A DNA stretch of 16,422 nt from Dokdonella_A sp014338185 (GTDB lineage: Bacteria; Pseudomonadota; Gammaproteobacteria; Xanthomonadales; Rhodanobacteraceae): NCBI GenBank assembly GCA_030263295.1, contig SZOS01000056.1, positions 1 through 16,422 of the forward strand. The letters are read 5' to 3'. The translations under genes were made by a program, and so were the position numbers. How positions within the stretch are numbered: position 1 is the stretch's first letter; every line of letters starts with the position of its first letter. The notes below the pieces were generated by a model. It saw only the letters and a list, made by a program, of their open reading frames with translations, searched no databases and was not told the origin of the DNA. This document shows, piece by piece, positions 14,566 to 16,422 of the stretch.

Positions 14566-15531
14566 ATGAACGGTCGCAACAACCACCACCAACATCGCCG
14601 TCCCCTGTCTCCGCTACGTGCAGTGTTGCGCCAGGGCGCTCCCAGCCTGCTTCTGGTCTTGCTGCCTATGTTCGCCACTGCCGGAAAGCTGCCGGTGACA
14701 ACAACACCCGACCTGAAGCAGGCGGACATGGCAAGCGGCGCGTTGCTGATTTTCCGCAACGATTTCGAGCCGTTGCCCACGCCAACGGTTTTCCCTGTCG
14801 AAAAGGTGTACGGCGGCATCGTCAACAATTCGTCCAGCCTTCCGCGCTCTCTCGATGTCGCGCCGGATGGCCAGGGCGGCGCGGTCATCGCCTGGGCGGC
14901 ACCCGCATCGGCAGGCGAGCCGGCCCGCGTTCACGCCAGGCAACGGGATGCCGACGGCGCTTGGGGAATGACCGAAACCGTGTCGGATCCGATGTCGCCT
15001 GATGAGCGTATAACGCTCGATGGCCAGTACGCGAGCCCGCCCGGGCCCGTGATCGAGGATCGCGGCGCAGGCAATCTGACGCTCGACCATCTGCACATCC
15101 AGAACGGCAACGCGACCGGGACCGGAGCCACGGTCACCTCGGGTGGGGGTGTGGCTGCCCTTGGCAAGGGTTTGCTGACGATCAAGAACAGCGTGATCTC
15201 CAACAACCGCGGCATCTACGGAGGAGGCCTGTATCTGGGCAACGCCAGACAGAGCCGGCAACAACTGGATCTGCTCGGTGTCGCGTATAGGAAGTTCAAA
15301 CGCCCTTTTCGGGCAGTCTGCTGGGTAGGCGGCGGTCGCGCAAGCCCCGTTTTGGGCACGGATCGGACGTCTGTGAGTGGGAGCCATGCTTCGCTGATTC
15401 CCGACAGCGGGCCGAGCGCCGCCCTGCGGATCGTGGCCGCATCGGCTCGGATTCCGGTTTCGCCGTCGGCTGTGCAGCCGGCAGATCGTCACGCGGCTTG
15501 CACTGGCGGTGCGCGCGCTGCGGGCCTGTAG
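14566..15531 (+). CDS. Chimeric secreted protein ORF, truncated by IS91-type insertion
   Basis: ATG 14566 has GAGG 8 bases upstream and a signal-like hydrophobic stretch (residues 26-39, PSLLLVLLPMFATAG). Residues 58-68 read GALLIFRNDFE, close to the C-terminal tail of the previous gene. Residues about 75-145 (VEKVYGGIVNNSSSLPRSL, GGAVIAWAAP, ARVHARQRDADGAW) look like sialidase/BNR-type propeller repeat. From about residue 147 the style changes to beta-helix (ITLDGQYASPPGPVI, NLTLDHLHIQNGN, LTIKNSVISNN, YGGGLYLGN), as in CSLREA-class proteins. The join is marked by an inverted repeat GAGCGT-ATA-ACGCTC (15004-15018). Residues from about 241 come from reading into the insertion element and are not native; the ORF runs on to a stop at 15529-15531. 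The real gene's 3' end is not in the window. It may sit in an operon with the preceding beta-helix gene. It is probably non-functional. Confidence 0.6.
   Translation: MNGRNNHHQHRRPLSPLRAVLRQGAPSLLLVLLPMFATAGKLPVTTTPDLKQADMASGALLIFRNDFEPLPTPTVFPVEKVYGGIVNNSSSLPRSLDVAPDGQGGAVIAWAAPASAGEPARVHARQRDADGAWGMTETVSDPMSPDERITLDGQYASPPGPVIEDRGAGNLTLDHLHIQNGNATGTGATVTSGGGVAALGKGLLTIKNSVISNNRGIYGGGLYLGNARQSRQQLDLLGVAYRKFKRPFRAVCWVGGGRASPVLGTDRTSVSGSHASLIPDSGPSAALRIVAASARIPVSPSAVQPADRHAACTGGARAAGL
15285..15316 (-). other. Putative oriIS end of the IS91/ISCR-type element
   Basis: The minus strand ends with GTTTGAACTTCCTATAC (plus-strand 15285-15301), which closely resembles the terminal sequence I recall for ISCR elements. 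Just inside lies a small hairpin, GCCC (15302-15305) and GGGC (15311-15314) around TTTTC, as is usual near rolling-circle origins. It sits about 190 bases beyond the transposase stop. The adjacent host bases (GGTGTCGC) do not show an obvious GTTC or CTTG target, so the exact boundary may be a few bases off. Confidence 0.55.
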
Positions 15532-16422
15532 TGCGCTTCTTCCCGCGCGCCCTGCTTCACGAAGTGGCCAAGGATGGCGCGGATGGCGGCAGGTTCCTCG
15601 ATGCTGGCGACGATCCGCACGGTGCCACCGCAGTGGACGCAGGCGGTGACGTCGATGGAAAAGACCCGCTTGAGGCGTTGCGCCCAGCTCATCGAACGGC
15701 GCTTCTCCTCGGGGCTGCGCGGCGCGTCGTTCGCGCTTGCGTCCGCCGGCTCCACAGCGGCGTCATGCCGCCTGCCGCGCCCCGATGGCGTCAACTGTGC
15801 GCGCAGGGCGGCGTTCGGGGCAAACACCCCGTGGAAGCGGGTCAGGTGGGCGCGCGGTGGCGGGACCAGCGCCGCCAGCTTGGCGATGAAATCCACCGGA
15901 TCCCATTCCACATGCGTGGTGCCATTGCGCCACGGGGTCTTGAGCTGGTAACGCACCCTGCCCTGGAGCGCTATCGACAGCCGCTTCTCGCTGATCGCCG
16001 GGCGCGTGATGTAGCGGCACAGCTTTTCCAGCTTGTGGCTTTCGTGTGCTTCGGCCGCCACGCCGGCATGCAGTGAGAAGCCGCCGACCTTGCCGGCTTC
16101 GCCCTCCAGCGAACCGGCGTCACCGGGCAGCGTTTGCAGCGTGACGACCTTGCAGCCAGCGTCGCGGCCGGTGGCGATGCGGTAGGTGATCGAACTCATC
16201 CGCAGCCCATCCATGCTGTCGTCGCCTGCAGCGCTGTCTGCCAGGAAGGCCGATTCGCCCTCCCCTTCGAGCCAGCCTTTGCGCGTCAGGTGCCGACACA
16301 CCCGGTGCGCGATGGTAGCTGCCAGCTGGGTCAACTGCGCGGTGGTGGGCGCACGGGCGCGGTGCAGGCGCAGTTCGCGCCGCGGCAGCTCGGTGGCTTC
16401 CACGTACACGCCGTCGAGCCAC
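15489..16422 (-). CDS. IS91 family transposase, C-terminal part (cut by window edge)
   Basis: The minus strand is open from the right edge (WLDGVYVEATELPRREL) to TGA 15491-15489, giving 310 residues of the C-terminal part of a Y2/HUH-type rolling-circle transposase (PF04986-like). Family phrases are HESHKLEKLCRYITRPAIS, RYQLKTPWRNGTTHVEWD, PVDFIAKLAALVPPPRAHL, TRFHGVFAPNAALRAQL, MSWAQRLKRVFSIDV and the zinc-binding-like CVHCGG near the end. The tyrosine of CRYITRP (codon 16013-16011) sits where the catalytic Tyr is expected; a single Tyr is typical of ISCR-like members, whereas classic IS91 has two. The HUH motif and N-terminal zinc ribbon lie outside the window. A GTG at 16409 is in frame but is internal, not the start. 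The protein looks undamaged as far as seen, so the element could be active. Confidence 0.9.
   Translation of the reverse strand, partial: WLDGVYVEATELPRRELRLHRARAPTTAQLTQLAATIAHRVCRHLTRKGWLEGEGESAFLADSAAGDDSMDGLRMSSITYRIATGRDAGCKVVTLQTLPGDAGSLEGEAGKVGGFSLHAGVAAEAHESHKLEKLCRYITRPAISEKRLSIALQGRVRYQLKTPWRNGTTHVEWDPVDFIAKLAALVPPPRAHLTRFHGVFAPNAALRAQLTPSGRGRRHDAAVEPADASANDAPRSPEEKRRSMSWAQRLKRVFSIDVTACVHCGGTVRIVASIEEPAAIRAILGHFVKQGAREEAHYRPAARAPPVQAA

Larger units (their letters stand above)
15285..16422 (-). mobile_element. IS91/ISCR-type rolling-circle insertion element (right part beyond window)
   Basis: The element occupies the right end of the window. Its transposase is on the minus strand and its apparent oriIS end lies at 15285, inside the beta-helix ORF. 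Homology to the interrupted protein stops just before this point. No inverted repeats or target duplication are expected for this family, so the other end (terIS) beyond 16422 is needed to define it. Confidence 0.8.

Noticed and set aside
13758..14888. Minus-strand frame across the beta-helix gene and the following ORF
   Set aside because: It is antisense to two signal-peptide genes with good ribosome binding sites, and its Ser/Ala/Pro-rich composition is typical of a shadow frame.
1..16422. CRISPR arrays, tRNA or rRNA genes, integron or prophage modules
   Set aside because: No regularly spaced repeats, cloverleaf-like sequences, conserved rRNA stretches or phage structural genes were recognised on either strand.

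Overview
The window reads as GC-rich DNA from a gammaproteobacterium, most likely of the order Lysobacterales/Xanthomonadales. This rests on the GroEL N-terminus, a TIGR02999-type ECF sigma factor fused by overlap to a PknB-type kinase with a TPR tail, a CSLREA-motif beta-helix protein ending in a short ...LFTDGFE tail, and DUF418 and M13 proteins of proteobacterial style. The family assignments come from sequence memory, not from a search, and the genus is not determined.

Left edge (1-1183): a mosaic. The first 97 bases are the start of groEL on the minus strand. Bases of about 103-953 are an internal piece of a membrane mannosyl/glycosyltransferase-like gene on the plus strand, with visibly lower GC. 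Bases 952-1086 are the first 45 codons of an AMP nucleosidase gene on the minus strand. None of the three is complete, and the joins are abrupt, so this is either a real rearrangement or an assembly chimera.

Centre (1184-12934): mostly intact genes, all on the plus strand. They are a secreted M13 metallopeptidase with unusual active-site positions; a GT39-like glycosyltransferase with a TPR-like tail; a translationally coupled ECF sigma factor and transmembrane Ser/Thr kinase; a secreted amidohydrolase broken only by an in-frame amber codon; a DUF418 membrane protein; and an unrecognised single-span membrane protein. A short stretch on the minus strand after the DUF418 gene looks like a leftover coding fragment.

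Right edge (12961-16422): a secreted CSLREA beta-helix protein is followed 36 bases later by a second secreted ORF. This second ORF appears to join a sialidase-like N-terminal half to beta-helix sequence, and it is then cut off by an IS91/ISCR-type element. That element's transposase runs off the right end of the window on the minus strand. Its oriIS-like end is visible at about 15285.

The most biologically suggestive unit is the sigma/kinase pair. The sigma factor lacks the usual acidic motif in region 2.2 and carries Thr/Ser there, which fits control by phosphorylation from the adjacent kinase. The other notable themes are gene decay and mosaicism at both ends, and a short repeated 'F-x-[DN]-[DG]-F-E' motif in the two secreted proteins. 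No CRISPR array, tRNA, rRNA or phage module was seen.
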